Shown here piece after piece: positions 1 to 8,915 of a stretch of DNA of 64,000 bases. The notes under the pieces were generated by a model. That model had not been told where the DNA came from and ran no database searches. It saw only the letters and a list, made by a program, of their open reading frames with translations. Origin of the DNA: Dyella sp. SG609 (GTDB taxonomy: Bacteria > Pseudomonadota > Gammaproteobacteria > Xanthomonadales > Rhodanobacteraceae); contig NZ_JAAZQJ010000004.1 of the NCBI RefSeq assembly GCF_012275375.1, positions 248,001 to 312,000 of the forward strand, in the 5' to 3' direction. Position 1 is the first letter of the stretch. The number at the start of each line of letters is the position of its first letter. The position numbers were made by a program, and so were the translations under genes.

Positions 1-714
1 GAAGCCGCCCACGCTGCTGAACCAGTCGTCGGCCACCTTGAAGCCGAGGAAGCCGTCGGCGCGCCACAGGCCTTCGTTGCCGTAGGTGAGGCCGATGCTG
101 CCCGAGGGCTTGGCCGTGCCCTGCTTCAGCATGAAGTTGGCGGTGGCGCCGATCTGGCCGTCGCCGAATACCACGGACGGGCCGCCCTGCAGGATTTCCA
201 CGCGCTCGACGGTGTCGTCGAGGCGGAACATCGAGGTGGTTTCCATGAACGACAGCGTGGGCATGCCGTACAGCGGCGAGCCCATGATCTGCGTGGTGAA
301 GTAGGGCGCATCGCCGCCGCCCGGGAAGCCGGCGATCTCGATGTTCGCGCCGGTCTGGCCGCCGGTGGATTCCGGCCACAGGCCGGGCGAGATCTTCAGA
401 AGGTCCGCGGTGCTCTTCGGATTGGCCTGCTTGATCGCCTCGGCGTCGGCCGCGGTGATCGAGTAAGCGGCGTCGATCTTGCGGATGCCGCCGATGGTCG
501 GCGTACCGGTGACCACCACCTGTTCCAGCGTCTTGGTGTCTTTCTTGCCCTGCGGCGGCGCCGGAGCCGGCGGCGCGGGCGGCGCCGGGGGCTGCTGCGG
601 TGCGTTGGACGATGCGCTGTTCGGCGCCGTGTCCTGCGCGTGCGCGGTGCCGAGCATTAGCGCCGCGGCGATGGCCGCGGCGAGCAACTGTCGAGTGATG
701 CCTTGGCGATGCAT
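1..714 (-). CDS. TonB-dependent receptor, N-terminal part (cut by window edge)
   Basis: The 238 visible codons run from an ATG at 714 to the window edge. They show a signal peptide (cleavage near AHA-QD), a proline-rich linker, a TonB box-like segment (EQVVVTGTP) and the start of the plug domain, including VERVEILQGGPSVVFG, typical of outer-membrane receptors that import ligands with TonB energy. A strong GGGGAGG ribosome site precedes the ATG. The gene lies 62 bp downstream of the GH65/phosphoglucomutase gene on the same strand, so an alpha-glucoside or related sugar is the likely ligand. That is inferred from context; the barrel that would specify the ligand is outside the window. Confidence 0.9.
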   Translation of the reverse strand, partial: MHRQGITRQLLAAAIAAALMLGTAHAQDTAPNSASSNAPQQPPAPPAPPAPAPPQGKKDTKTLEQVVVTGTPTIGGIRKIDAAYSITAADAEAIKQANPKSTADLLKISPGLWPESTGGQTGANIEIAGFPGGGDAPYFTTQIMGSPLYGMPTLSFMETTSMFRLDDTVERVEILQGGPSVVFGDGQIGATANFMLKQGTAKPSGSIGLTYGNEGLWRADGFLGFKVADDWFSSVGGF

Positions 715-776
715 GGTCGAACCTCCCCACCCATGTTGTCGGGCTTTATGTGGCGAAATCGCTGGCCGCTTCCCCT

Positions 777-3700
777 TCAGGCGGCGTGCGACGCTTCTTC
801 ACTGCTGATGAAATCCTCGATGCGGAACGCGCTCAGTCCCGGCAGCACGGTGTCCGCCTGGGCCAGGGCGGCTGGCTGGCCGATGCCGACGGCGGCCATG
901 CCGGCGGCGTGGATGCTGGCGACGCCCGCCGCGGCGTCTTCCACGCCCAGGCAGGCGGCGGGCGCCACGCCCAGGCCCGCGGCCGCGGCCAGGAAGATCT
1001 CCGGGTCCGGCTTGGAGCGCTGGATCCGCGCGGCGTCCACGATGTAGTCGAACAGGTGCGCCACGCCCAGCCGCTCCAGCAGCAGCGGCGCGTTGCGGCT
1101 GGCCGAGGCCAGGCCGACCTTGAGGCCGGCGGCGCGCACCGCGGCGATCGCCTCGCGCGCGCCGGGCAGCAACTGGTCCGGGCCGAAGCGCTGGATCTGT
1201 TCGCGGTAGTAGTCGTTCTTGCGTTCGCCGAGCGCGTGTTTTTCTTCGTCGCTGTAGGTGCGGCCGGCGCGTTCCAGCAGGATTTCCAGCGAGCCCATGC
1301 GGTCGACGCCCTTCAGGCGCTCGCCGATCGTAGCGTCGAACGGTAGGCCCGCTTCTTCGGCCAGGCGGCGCCACGCGGCGTCGTGCACCACGGCGGTGTC
1401 GGCGATCACGCCGTCGAGGTCGAAGATCACGGCGGCGAGCGGCGGCTGCGCGCCGCGGCCCGGCGTGGCGCCGGCGCGCGGCAACTGCAGCGTTTCGCCC
1501 GCATGCAAGGTGTATGCGCGGCCGTCGTGGCGGAAGCTGAGCGCATCGCCGCGCGGCAGCGTGTAGCGCACGCCGGAGCGGTCCACTTCCACACGCAGCT
1601 GCGCGCCGCCCCAGCGCAGGCCGAAGCGGTAGCCGTGCCAGGCGGCGGGCAGGCTTGGCGAAAGCGCCGGCTGGCCGTCGATCACGCGGAAACCGCCGAA
1701 GCCCCATTGCAGGCCCAGCCAGCTGCCGGCCATCGCGGCCATGTGCACGCCGTGCGCGGCATTGCCGTGCGAGTCGTCCAGGTCCACCCGCAGGCTGTCC
1801 TGGAAATAGCGCCAGGCCTTGCCGGCGAGGCCCACTTCCGCCGCGATCACGCCGAAGGTGGAGGCGGACAAGGTGGAGTCGTGCACGGTCACGCCTTCGT
1901 AGTAGTCGAAGTTGCGCCGCTTGGCTGCGCGATCGACGCCGTCGCCGGCCAGCATCAGGGCCAGCAAGGTGTCGGCCTGCTTGCACACCTGGTGGCGATA
2001 GATGGTCAGCGGATGCAGGCGCAGCAGCAGCGGATGCTTGCCTTCGCCCGGCTTGGCGGCCAGGTGCGCGGGCAGGCGCGGGCGCTCGAGAAAACCGTCG
2101 TCCTGCGCGAACACGCCCAGGCGCGGGTCTTCCTGCAGATACATGGCGTCGGCGGCGCGGCGCCATTGCGCCACTTCGTCCTCGCCCAGGCCGATACGCG
2201 CGCACAGCGCGGCGTAGGCCACCGGCGCGGCGCCGGCCATCCACAGCGCGGTGTCGGCGGCGTCGCGCAGATGCCGCTGCGCCATGCGGTTGGTGTAGTG
2301 GTTGTTGTCGACCAGGGCGGAGTATTCGTCCGGCCCGGTCACTTCGTGGATGCAGAACGCGCCGCCGCGGCGCGCGTTGAAATGGCCGATGTCCAGCCAC
2401 ACCCGCGCGGTCTCGAACAGGATCTCGGCGCCGTGGTCGCGCAGGAAATCGGCGTCGCCGCTGGCATCCACGTACAGGCGGATCGCCCAGGCGATGGCCG
2501 CATTGATGTGGTACTGCGCCGAGCCGCCGGGGTAATAAGCCGAACACTCGTCGCCGCTGATCGTGCGCCAGGCGTACAAGGCGCCGCGCGGATGATTGAG
2601 TTCGCGCGCATGCAGGCGCGAGCGCTCCAGGATGCGGTGGCGGTACAGCAGCATGCCGCGCGCCAGTTCCGGCGCGACGGTGGCGAGCACCGGCAGGATG
2701 AAAGCCTCGGCATCCCAGAAGTAGTGGCCCTCGTAGCCCTCGCCGGTAAGCCCCTTGGCCGCCGCGCTGCCGTGGCCGTCGCGGCAGCTGGACTGGAACA
2801 GGTGGAACAGGTTGAAGCGCAGCGCCTGTTCGGTGGCGGCGTCGCCGTCGATGGCCAGATCCGCGGCGTCCCACAGCGGGGCCAGCGCCTGGCGCTGGCG
2901 TTCCAGCAGGTTGGCGTAGCCGAGGTGGGTGGCGGCGGCCAGGATGCTGCGCGTGCGGGCGAGCAGGGCTTCGTCCGCATCGTCGCCGTGCGGTTCGGTC
3001 CAGGCGTAGGCGACGTATTTTTCCAGCGTCACCGCCTGGCCCGGCGCGAGCGTGCCGGTATAGGTCTGCACCACGCCGTGCTGGGCGAGGTTGGCGAGGT
3101 GGCAGTCCAGGCTGCCGTCCTGTGCGCGGTGCGTCTGCGCGCAGGCCAGGCGGATGCCGCTGTGGGTGCTGCGCTGGGTGACCCAGGCGACGTCGGCTTC
3201 GGCCGCGGCGTCGACGGTGTGCAGGCCGCCGTCCAGGCGCGTGCCGATGCGCGGGTCGTCGCCCTGTTCGGCGGCGTCGCGCGCGGTGCTGATCGAGGAT
3301 TCGAGGGTGATCGGGCCGCTGTAGTCCAGCGAACGCACGCGGTAGCGCAGCGCCAGCAGGCCGGGTTCGTCGAGGCTGACGATGCGCTGGGCTTCGATCT
3401 CCAGTGTTTCGCCCGCCGGCGAGCGCCAGCGCAGGAAGCGGCGGTAGCAGCCATCGCGCAGTTCCAGGCGGCGTTCGAAATCCAGCCATTCGCCCTCGCT
3501 CAGCCGCGCCGGCACGTCGCCCAGGCGCAGCTGGATGCGGGTGGCGTCCGCCACCGGAATGCGCGTGTCGGTACTGGCGGCGAAGCCGGGGAAGCGCTCG
3601 TGGTAGTCGATCGGCGTACGTTCCCACGCCGCCGACAGAAAACTGGCCTGGCTGGGGCTGTCGCCTTCTTCCAGCCCGCCGCGCACGCCCAGCGCGCCGT

Positions 3701-3857
3701 TGGCCAGGGCGAACAGGCTTTCGTCCTGCGCGAAGCCGGCCGGGTCGGTGCCGCGGCGGATCAGCGTCCAGGGATCCGGCACGCCGGCGGCACCCACCAC
3801 GGAGGTGGGCACGACGTTGACGGCCGCGGCGGGCGCGGTGGCAAGACGGTCGAGCAT
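777..3857 (-). CDS. Fused GH65 disaccharide phosphorylase / beta-phosphoglucomutase
   Basis: A 1026-residue two-enzyme fusion. Residues about 20-790 form a GH65 phosphorylase (maltose, trehalose or kojibiose phosphorylase family); the general-acid glutamate is about E511 in TGPDEYS. Residues about 805-1020 form a HAD-type beta-phosphoglucomutase with the FDLDGV motif (nucleophile about D813). The expected chemistry is phosphorolysis of an alpha-glucoside to beta-glucose-1-phosphate, then conversion to glucose-6-phosphate by the fused domain. No signal peptide is seen, so it is cytoplasmic. The ATG at 3857 was chosen because GGGGA lies just upstream; the frame stays open 33 codons further but would start inside the operator. 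Which disaccharide is used cannot be told from sequence alone. Confidence 0.9.
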   Translation of the reverse strand: MLDRLATAPAAAVNVVPTSVVGAAGVPDPWTLIRRGTDPAGFAQDESLFALANGALGVRGGLEEGDSPSQASFLSAAWERTPIDYHERFPGFAASTDTRIPVADATRIQLRLGDVPARLSEGEWLDFERRLELRDGCYRRFLRWRSPAGETLEIEAQRIVSLDEPGLLALRYRVRSLDYSGPITLESSISTARDAAEQGDDPRIGTRLDGGLHTVDAAAEADVAWVTQRSTHSGIRLACAQTHRAQDGSLDCHLANLAQHGVVQTYTGTLAPGQAVTLEKYVAYAWTEPHGDDADEALLARTRSILAAATHLGYANLLERQRQALAPLWDAADLAIDGDAATEQALRFNLFHLFQSSCRDGHGSAAAKGLTGEGYEGHYFWDAEAFILPVLATVAPELARGMLLYRHRILERSRLHARELNHPRGALYAWRTISGDECSAYYPGGSAQYHINAAIAWAIRLYVDASGDADFLRDHGAEILFETARVWLDIGHFNARRGGAFCIHEVTGPDEYSALVDNNHYTNRMAQRHLRDAADTALWMAGAAPVAYAALCARIGLGEDEVAQWRRAADAMYLQEDPRLGVFAQDDGFLERPRLPAHLAAKPGEGKHPLLLRLHPLTIYRHQVCKQADTLLALMLAGDGVDRAAKRRNFDYYEGVTVHDSTLSASTFGVIAAEVGLAGKAWRYFQDSLRVDLDDSHGNAAHGVHMAAMAGSWLGLQWGFGGFRVIDGQPALSPSLPAAWHGYRFGLRWGGAQLRVEVDRSGVRYTLPRGDALSFRHDGRAYTLHAGETLQLPRAGATPGRGAQPPLAAVIFDLDGVIADTAVVHDAAWRRLAEEAGLPFDATIGERLKGVDRMGSLEILLERAGRTYSDEEKHALGERKNDYYREQIQRFGPDQLLPGAREAIAAVRAAGLKVGLASASRNAPLLLERLGVAHLFDYIVDAARIQRSKPDPEIFLAAAAGLGVAPAACLGVEDAAAGVASIHAAGMAAVGIGQPAALAQADTVLPGLSAFRIEDFISSEEASHAA

Positions 3858-3932
3858 GAAGTCCCCAGCAATCTTTTGGTTGTTCTCGGCGGGGCGCCTG
3901 CGGGCGCTGCCGGTCCGTTGGGGGCGGAGCTT

Positions 3933-3978
3933 CGCAGCAAATGATATCGATATCAAGATATCGATATCATTTGCTGCG
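3933..3978. promoter_or_regulatory. Double LacI-family operator within a 46-bp palindrome
   Basis: A perfect inverted repeat with 22-bp arms (3933-3954 and 3957-3978) separated by AA. Each arm holds a GATATCGATATC core centred on CG, the hallmark of LacI-family operators: TGATATCGATATCA at 3942-3955 and AGATATCGATATCA at 3956-3969. It lies between the GH65 fusion (start 3857) and the divergent lacI-type gene (start 4161), where it could control both. Binding is inferred from position and symmetry. Confidence 0.75.
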
Positions 3979-4160
3979 GCGCGGAATCACGCGGCTTTGA
4001 GCCGGGCTGCCGCAGCCTCGCCGGCGGCATCGCGGACAGGCGGGAGCGGGACAGCGTCTCGGCCATCCGTTGGACGCACCGGGCGCAAATCGACACACTG
4101 CGCGCTGCTGCGGACGCGCAATCCCTGGAGCACAGCGATGGAAGTGGCCGAGGTCCGGTC

Positions 4161-5174
4161 GTGAGTCGAAGCAAACGAAAACCTCCACGAGCGGGCACGC
4201 CGGCCAACCTCACCATGGCCGATCTGGCCAAGCTGGCCGGGGTCTCCAAGATCACCGTCTCGCGCGCGCTCAGCGACAGTCCGCTGGTCAACCGCGAAAC
4301 CCGCGAGCGCATCCAGGACCTGGCGCGCGAGCAGGGCTACAAGCTCAACGTCAGCGCGCGCAACCTGCGCCTGCGCCGCAGCCACACGGTGGCGGTGATC
4401 GTGGAGATGAAGCCCAGCAACGACCGCACCATGTTCGACCCCTACCCGCTGATGCTGCTGGGCGGCATCTCGCAGGAGCTCACCGCCGCCGGCTACAGCG
4501 TGCTGCTGACCACCCGCCAGGGCGCCAGCGCCGCGGCGGTGCAGGCCGCCGACGGCATGATCCTGCTCGGCCAGGGCGTGCGGCAGGACGCGGTGCGCCG
4601 TTTCGACAAGCTCGGCCTGCCGATGGTGGTGTGGGGCGCGCAGGGCGACCACGACGACCACGTGGTGGTGGGCAGCGACAACCGCCAGGGCGGCCGCGCG
4701 GTGGCCGCGCATTTCATCGGGCTGGGGCGGCGCAATCCGGTTTTCGTCGGCAATCCCGGGCATCCGGAAATCTTCGAGCGCCTGAGCGGCTTCGTCGATG
4801 CGCTGGCCGAGCACGGCGTGAAGCCGCTGCTGATCCGCCGCGACGAATTCACTCTCGCCTCCGGCATGGATGCGGTGCAGTCATTGGCCGCGCGCCACGT
4901 GACGTTCGATGCGCTGTTCGCCTGCAGCGACCTGTTGGCGATGGGCGCGGTGCGCGCGCTGCAGGAACTGGGCCGCCGCGTGCCGCGCGATGTCTCCGTG
5001 GTGGGCTACGACGACATGCCGCTGGCGGCCAGCTTCCAGCCGCCGTTGAGCTCCGTGCGCCAGGACTGGCAGGAAGGCGGCAGCCTGCTCGCGCGCAAGA
5101 TGCTGGCGATGATCCACGACGAGGCCGCGCAATCCGAAGTGCTGCCGGTGAGCCTGATCGTCCGCGCGACGTAG
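4161..5174 (+). CDS. LacI/GalR-family transcriptional regulator
   Basis: A 337-residue regulator with an N-terminal HTH (about residues 18-40, MADLAKLAGVSKITVSRALS), a hinge helix region, and a periplasmic-binding-protein-like effector domain to the end. The start is GTG with GAGGT 6 bp upstream. It is divergent from the GH65/phosphoglucomutase gene with the double operator between them, so it very probably represses the neighbouring sugar genes and itself until a disaccharide or its product binds. The effector is unknown. Confidence 0.9.
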   Translation: MSRSKRKPPRAGTPANLTMADLAKLAGVSKITVSRALSDSPLVNRETRERIQDLAREQGYKLNVSARNLRLRRSHTVAVIVEMKPSNDRTMFDPYPLMLLGGISQELTAAGYSVLLTTRQGASAAAVQAADGMILLGQGVRQDAVRRFDKLGLPMVVWGAQGDHDDHVVVGSDNRQGGRAVAAHFIGLGRRNPVFVGNPGHPEIFERLSGFVDALAEHGVKPLLIRRDEFTLASGMDAVQSLAARHVTFDALFACSDLLAMGAVRALQELGRRVPRDVSVVGYDDMPLAASFQPPLSSVRQDWQEGGSLLARKMLAMIHDEAAQSEVLPVSLIVRAT

Positions 5175-5178
5175 TGGA

Positions 5179-5270
5179 CGTAGGTTGGGGTGAGCGCAGC
5201 GAACCCCAACAATGCGATGCGTTTGAAGGTGGCGATGTTGGGGTTCGCCTGCGGCTCACCCCAACCTACG
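5179..5270. repeat. Two-arm REP palindrome, copy 1 (mixed arm types)
   Basis: The left arm (5180-5210) begins GTAGGTTGGGGTGAGC and has the short core GCAGCGAACCCC. The right arm (5237-5269) is the inverted long-core type (TTCGCCTGCGGCTC). A 26-nt spacer separates them. It lies between the convergent lacI and pilS-like genes and could act as a transcript end. The last bases supply the TAG stop of the pilS-like gene (5266-5268, minus strand). Confidence 0.9.
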
Positions 5271-6924
5271 CCGCCGCGATGGCATCGCTGCCCGGCACCC
5301 GCGCGGGCGGGGTCAGCACCAGGCGGAAACAGCTGCCGCCGCCGGCCACGCGCACGTATTCCAGCGAGGACTGGTTCGCCTCGGCCATCTGGCGCGCCAG
5401 GTACAGCCCCAGGCCCGTGCCGTATTCGTGCGTGGTGTAGAACGGCTCGAAAATCTGCGCGGCGACCTTCGGCGCAATGCCGGGGCCGCGGTCGATCACT
5501 TCCAGGATCGGCACCGCATGTTCGCCGTGGCGCGCCACCACCATCACCCGTGCCGGCTCGCCCGGCATGCGCCCGTAGCGCAGCGCGTTCTGCACCAGGT
5601 TCCACACCACTTGCTGCAGCTGCTGCGGGTCGGCCACCGCGGCCACCGGCTCGCTGCCGTTGCTGATCACCCGCAAGGTGTCGTTGCCCAGGTCGTTGCC
5701 CTGGCGGTATTCCTCGACGAAGTTCTCGGCCCAGCGGCCCAGGTCCAGGGTTTCCGGGCGCGAGCGCTCGCGCCGCGACAGCTGCAGGATGTTCTCGATG
5801 ATGTCGTTCAGGCGCACGCAGTGGTTGTTGATGATCTCCACCATGCGCAGGTCGGTGCCGCCCAGGTCGCGCGACTCGGCCAGCAACTGCGCCGAATAGC
5901 GGATCGCCGCCAGCGGGTTGCGGATCTCGTGCGCGATCGAGGCGGAGAGGCGGCCCAGCGAGCTCAGCGTGAGTTCCTCGGCGCGGCGCGAGACCAGCGA
6001 GGTGTCGTCGAGAAAGATCAGCACCAGCGCGTCGTCGTTCGGCGCCAGCCGGCTGAAGCGCGGGATCACCTCCGGCACGCCGTCGGCGAGCTGGGTGGCG
6101 GTCTCATCGAGCTTGCCCGAGGTGGTCCAGTGGTACAGGCGGCGCGAGAGCTCCGGCGCCACGCGGCCGAGGTCGCGCTGGTCGGCGCTGGGGTTGCCCA
6201 GCAGCATCCAGGCCGATTCGTTGATCTGGTGGATGTGGTTGGCGTCGTCCACCAGCATCACGCCGGTCTTCATGCGGCGGATGATCAGCTCGTTGACCTG
6301 GGCCAGGTTGGCCAGGTCGATGCTGCGCTGCTCGGCCAGCGCCTCGCTGGCGCGCAGCTGGCGGCTCAGCACGTAGCACAGCATGGTGATGGCGAAATAG
6401 GCCAGGCCGAACAGGCCGGCCTCCAGCAGCTGGCGGTCGGCCACGCCGGCGTCGCCCTGCGGGTTCAGCAGCGAATGGCCGAGCATGCCCAAGGTGGCCA
6501 GCGCGGCGAAGAACAGCGCCAGGCGCAGCGGCAGCAGCAGGGCGCCGGCGGCCAGGTTCACCGCCAGCATCATGGCGATGCCGATGCGCGCGTCCTGCAT
6601 GGCCCCGGTGGCCAGCACGGCGGCGACGATATCGATCACCAGCGAGGCCGAGGTGACCAGCCGGGTCCACGGCATGGTGCGCCGGGTCAGCGCGGCCACC
6701 GCGATGGCGAAGCCCAGGAAGCACAGCGCCACCACGCGGGCGGCGTCCGTGTCGTTCAGGTGCGGCCAGCCCAGGGCGGGCGGGCTGAAGGCCAGGCCGG
6801 CATAGACCAGGGCCTGCGCCAGCCGGAAGTAGTTGAGGAAGAACAGCTCGTGGCGCACGGCCTCGGTGGCGGCGCGGGAGGGGGCGAAGGCGGGCGGCGC
6901 GGTATGGGGCACGGGGCCTGGCAC
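5266..6924 (-). CDS. pilS: PilS-like membrane sensor histidine kinase
   Basis: A 552-residue kinase. About six hydrophobic segments occupy residues 28-190, a PAS-like region lies at about 205-310, the HisKA H-box is ASIAHEIRNPLAA (H332), and the ATPase domain has an N-box (WNLVQNALRYG, about 441), DRGPGI and GTGLGL (about 502). This is the layout of PilS, which phosphorylates PilR to control type IV pilin transcription. sucCD lies next to it as in related genomes (from memory), but no pilR follows; a REP and a lacI gene do. The start is GTG. Another NtrB-type kinase remains possible. Confidence 0.75.
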   Translation of the reverse strand: MPGPVPHTAPPAFAPSRAATEAVRHELFFLNYFRLAQALVYAGLAFSPPALGWPHLNDTDAARVVALCFLGFAIAVAALTRRTMPWTRLVTSASLVIDIVAAVLATGAMQDARIGIAMMLAVNLAAGALLLPLRLALFFAALATLGMLGHSLLNPQGDAGVADRQLLEAGLFGLAYFAITMLCYVLSRQLRASEALAEQRSIDLANLAQVNELIIRRMKTGVMLVDDANHIHQINESAWMLLGNPSADQRDLGRVAPELSRRLYHWTTSGKLDETATQLADGVPEVIPRFSRLAPNDDALVLIFLDDTSLVSRRAEELTLSSLGRLSASIAHEIRNPLAAIRYSAQLLAESRDLGGTDLRMVEIINNHCVRLNDIIENILQLSRRERSRPETLDLGRWAENFVEEYRQGNDLGNDTLRVISNGSEPVAAVADPQQLQQVVWNLVQNALRYGRMPGEPARVMVVARHGEHAVPILEVIDRGPGIAPKVAAQIFEPFYTTHEYGTGLGLYLARQMAEANQSSLEYVRVAGGGSCFRLVLTPPARVPGSDAIAAA

Positions 6925-7069
6925 TCTCGGCGGGCGGGTCGGTGCGCAGTATAGGTGCGACTCAGGTCAATCCTCAGTTCTGACGTTCAAGTCCTTCTCC
7001 CGCCGGGAGTTCGCGGGAACGGCGTAGCGGTGCACGTCACGCTTGCGCTCCGCCCGACCCCTCACCCTG

Positions 7070-7092
7070 CCCTCTCCCCGGAGGGGAGAGGG
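7070..7092. repeat. CCCTCTCCCC palindromic repeat
   Basis: Arms CCCTCTCCCC (7070-7079) and GGGGAGAGGG (7083-7092) with loop GGA. The same arms recur at 29187-29209 (loop TCC) and 31910-31932 (loop GCC), so this is a dispersed intergenic repeat family. Confidence 0.75.
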
Positions 7093-7294
7093 GTGATGGC
7101 GTGAGGTAGGCAGGAACGAAAAGCAAAAGCTGGCCCCGGTCGCTGAACGTCCTCTCGGCCACGGCACGTTGAAGCACCCGCTACGCAAACGCACTGTGGT
7201 TTCGTGTAGACCCAGGTTAATCAAGTTACCGCAGCCGCCCACCGCTCCTTCTAGTCGCGTCGCGAGCCTTTGCTCTTAGGCCATTCTCTCTTTG

Positions 7295-7330
7295 GTTACT
7301 TTCTCTTTGGGCCAGCAAAGAGAAAGTGAC
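7295..7330. repeat. GTTACTTTCTCTTTG inverted repeat
   Basis: A 15-nt arm at 7295-7309 pairs with 7316-7330, with one non-matching pair near the outer end and a 6-nt loop. It resembles the first hairpin of the larger palindromic element at 31612-31647, and looks like a truncated member of that family. Confidence 0.6.
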
Positions 7331-7508
7331 TCGGGCGCCGGCAGGCGTCCGAAATGCCCGCTGCATAAGCGGCCAAATCGCGACAACCACACCTAGTCGC
7401 TACTGGATGATTCGCTTCACTCACCCCTTCGGGGCCGCCCTACGGGCGTTCTTCGCGCTACGCGCTCGTCCGGCCTACCCCGGGATGACCGAGCAAAAGC
7501 GGATTCCG

Positions 7509-7531
7509 CCCCCCCTCCCACCCCCTCCCCC
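7509..7531 (-). other. Potential G-quadruplex (minus strand)
   Basis: On the plus strand C-runs of 7, 3, 5 and 5 are separated by single T or A bases; the minus strand therefore has four G-runs with one-base loops, a very stable quadruplex pattern. It lies about 210 bp upstream of sucC. Any function is conjecture. Confidence 0.5.
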
Positions 7532-7741
7532 GGCGGAAAAGGGGCATTACATTGCCATCCCGCCCGCCTTCCGCGAAAATACCGGGCCGTATTGCGCGGT
7601 TTTCGCCATGTCGAGACATGGCGGCGCACTGCAACCCCCGGTAGCGCCTGCATTCGACGCCGTCGCCGTCCGTCCCCCTCAAGCCCGTCCGGTCTTCCCC
7701 GCACGGGCGCCATGTTTTTCCCCGTTCGCTCGAGGTATCGA

Positions 7742-8902
7742 ATGAATTTCCACGAGTACCAGGCCAAAGAACTGTTCGCGAAGTACGGCATCGCCGTGCC
7801 CCCGGGCAAGGTCGCCAACTCTCCCGATGCCGCTGTCGACGCCGCCAAGCACCTTGGTGGTTCGCAGTGGATGGTCAAAGCTCAGATCCACGCAGGCGGC
7901 CGCGGCAAGGCCGGCGGCGTGAAGTTCTGCAAGAGCCTCGATGACGTGCGCGCAGCGGCCAAGGGCATGCTGGGCACCCACATGGAGACCTACCAGTCCG
8001 CCGGCCGCGCGCTGCCGGTGAACCTGGTGCTGGTCACCGACGCCACCAACATCGCCAAGGAGCTGTACCTGTCGATCCTGGTGGACCGCGACACCAAGTC
8101 CGTGTCCTTCATCGCCTCCAAGCACGGCGGCGTGGACATCGAGCAGGTGGCCAAGGACACCCCGGAAGACATCCACACCATCGTGGTGGACTTCGTGGAA
8201 GGCCTGCAGCCGTACCAGTGCCGCCAGCTCGGCTTCGCCATGGACCTCAACGCCAAGCAGGTCGGCCAGCTGACCAAGATCATGCTGGGCCTGTACAAGC
8301 TGTTCAACGAGAAGGACCTGGCCCTGGTCGAGCTGAACCCGCTGGCCATCCTCGAGGACGGCAACCTCGCCGCGCTCGACGGCAAGGTCAACTCCGACGA
8401 CAACGCCGAATTCCGCCACGCCGACCTGGCCGCCATGCGCGACCTGAGCCAGGAAGACGCGGCCGAGGCGGCTGCCGTGCAGCACAACCTCAACTACGTG
8501 ACCATGGACGGCACCATCGGCTGCATGGTCAACGGCGCGGGCCTGGCCATGGCCACCATGGACGTGATCAAGCTGGCGGGCGGCGAGCCGGCCAACTTCC
8601 TCGACGTCGGCGGCGGCGCCACCAAGGAGCGCGTGACCGAGGCGTTCAAGCTGATCACCTCCTCCGACAAGGTGAAGGCCATCCTGGTCAACATCTTCGG
8701 CGGCATCGTTCGTTGCGACATGATCGCCGAGGGCATCATCGCGGCCGTGAAGGAAGTGGGCCTGAAGATCCCCGTGGTGGTGCGCCTGCAGGGCACCAAC
8801 GTGGAGCTGGGCCGCGAGCTGCTGGCCAACTCCGGCCTGGCGATCACGCCGGCCGACGATCTCAACGACGCGGCGCAGAAAGCCGTGGCCGCCGCGAAGT
8901 GA
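7742..8902 (+). CDS. sucC: Succinyl-CoA synthetase beta subunit
   Basis: 386 residues starting [12 protein letters not shown], the typical SucC N-terminus, with an ATP-grasp domain and a C-terminal CoA-ligase domain ([13 protein letters not shown]). It makes up the nucleotide- and succinate-binding half of the TCA-cycle enzyme that converts succinyl-CoA to succinate with substrate-level ATP or GTP formation. The ATG at 7742 follows a GAGGT ribosome site. sucD follows after 13 bp, so the two are co-transcribed. Confidence 0.98.
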   Translation: MNFHEYQAKELFAKYGIAVPPGKVANSPDAAVDAAKHLGGSQWMVKAQIHAGGRGKAGGVKFCKSLDDVRAAAKGMLGTHMETYQSAGRALPVNLVLVTDATNIAKELYLSILVDRDTKSVSFIASKHGGVDIEQVAKDTPEDIHTIVVDFVEGLQPYQCRQLGFAMDLNAKQVGQLTKIMLGLYKLFNEKDLALVELNPLAILEDGNLAALDGKVNSDDNAEFRHADLAAMRDLSQEDAAEAAAVQHNLNYVTMDGTIGCMVNGAGLAMATMDVIKLAGGEPANFLDVGGGATKERVTEAFKLITSSDKVKAILVNIFGGIVRCDMIAEGIIAAVKEVGLKIPVVVRLQGTNVELGRELLANSGLAITPADDLNDAAQKAVAAAK

Positions 8903-8915
8903 GGAGCAATCGAGC

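Larger units (their letters stand above)
6925..7741. other. Non-coding region before sucC with several palindromes
   Basis: About 820 bp with no convincing gene. It holds a CCCTCTCCCC palindrome (7070-7092), a GTTACTTTCTC palindrome (7295-7330), a degraded REP-like stretch around 7400-7495, and a C-rich run with one-base loops (7509-7531). The sucCD promoter must lie here or just upstream of 7742, but I cannot place it securely. Confidence 0.6.

Noticed and set aside
1383..3944. A long plus-strand open frame across the GH65 fusion gene
   Set aside because: Antisense to a gene with clear GH65 and HAD motifs; composition is of the shadow type.
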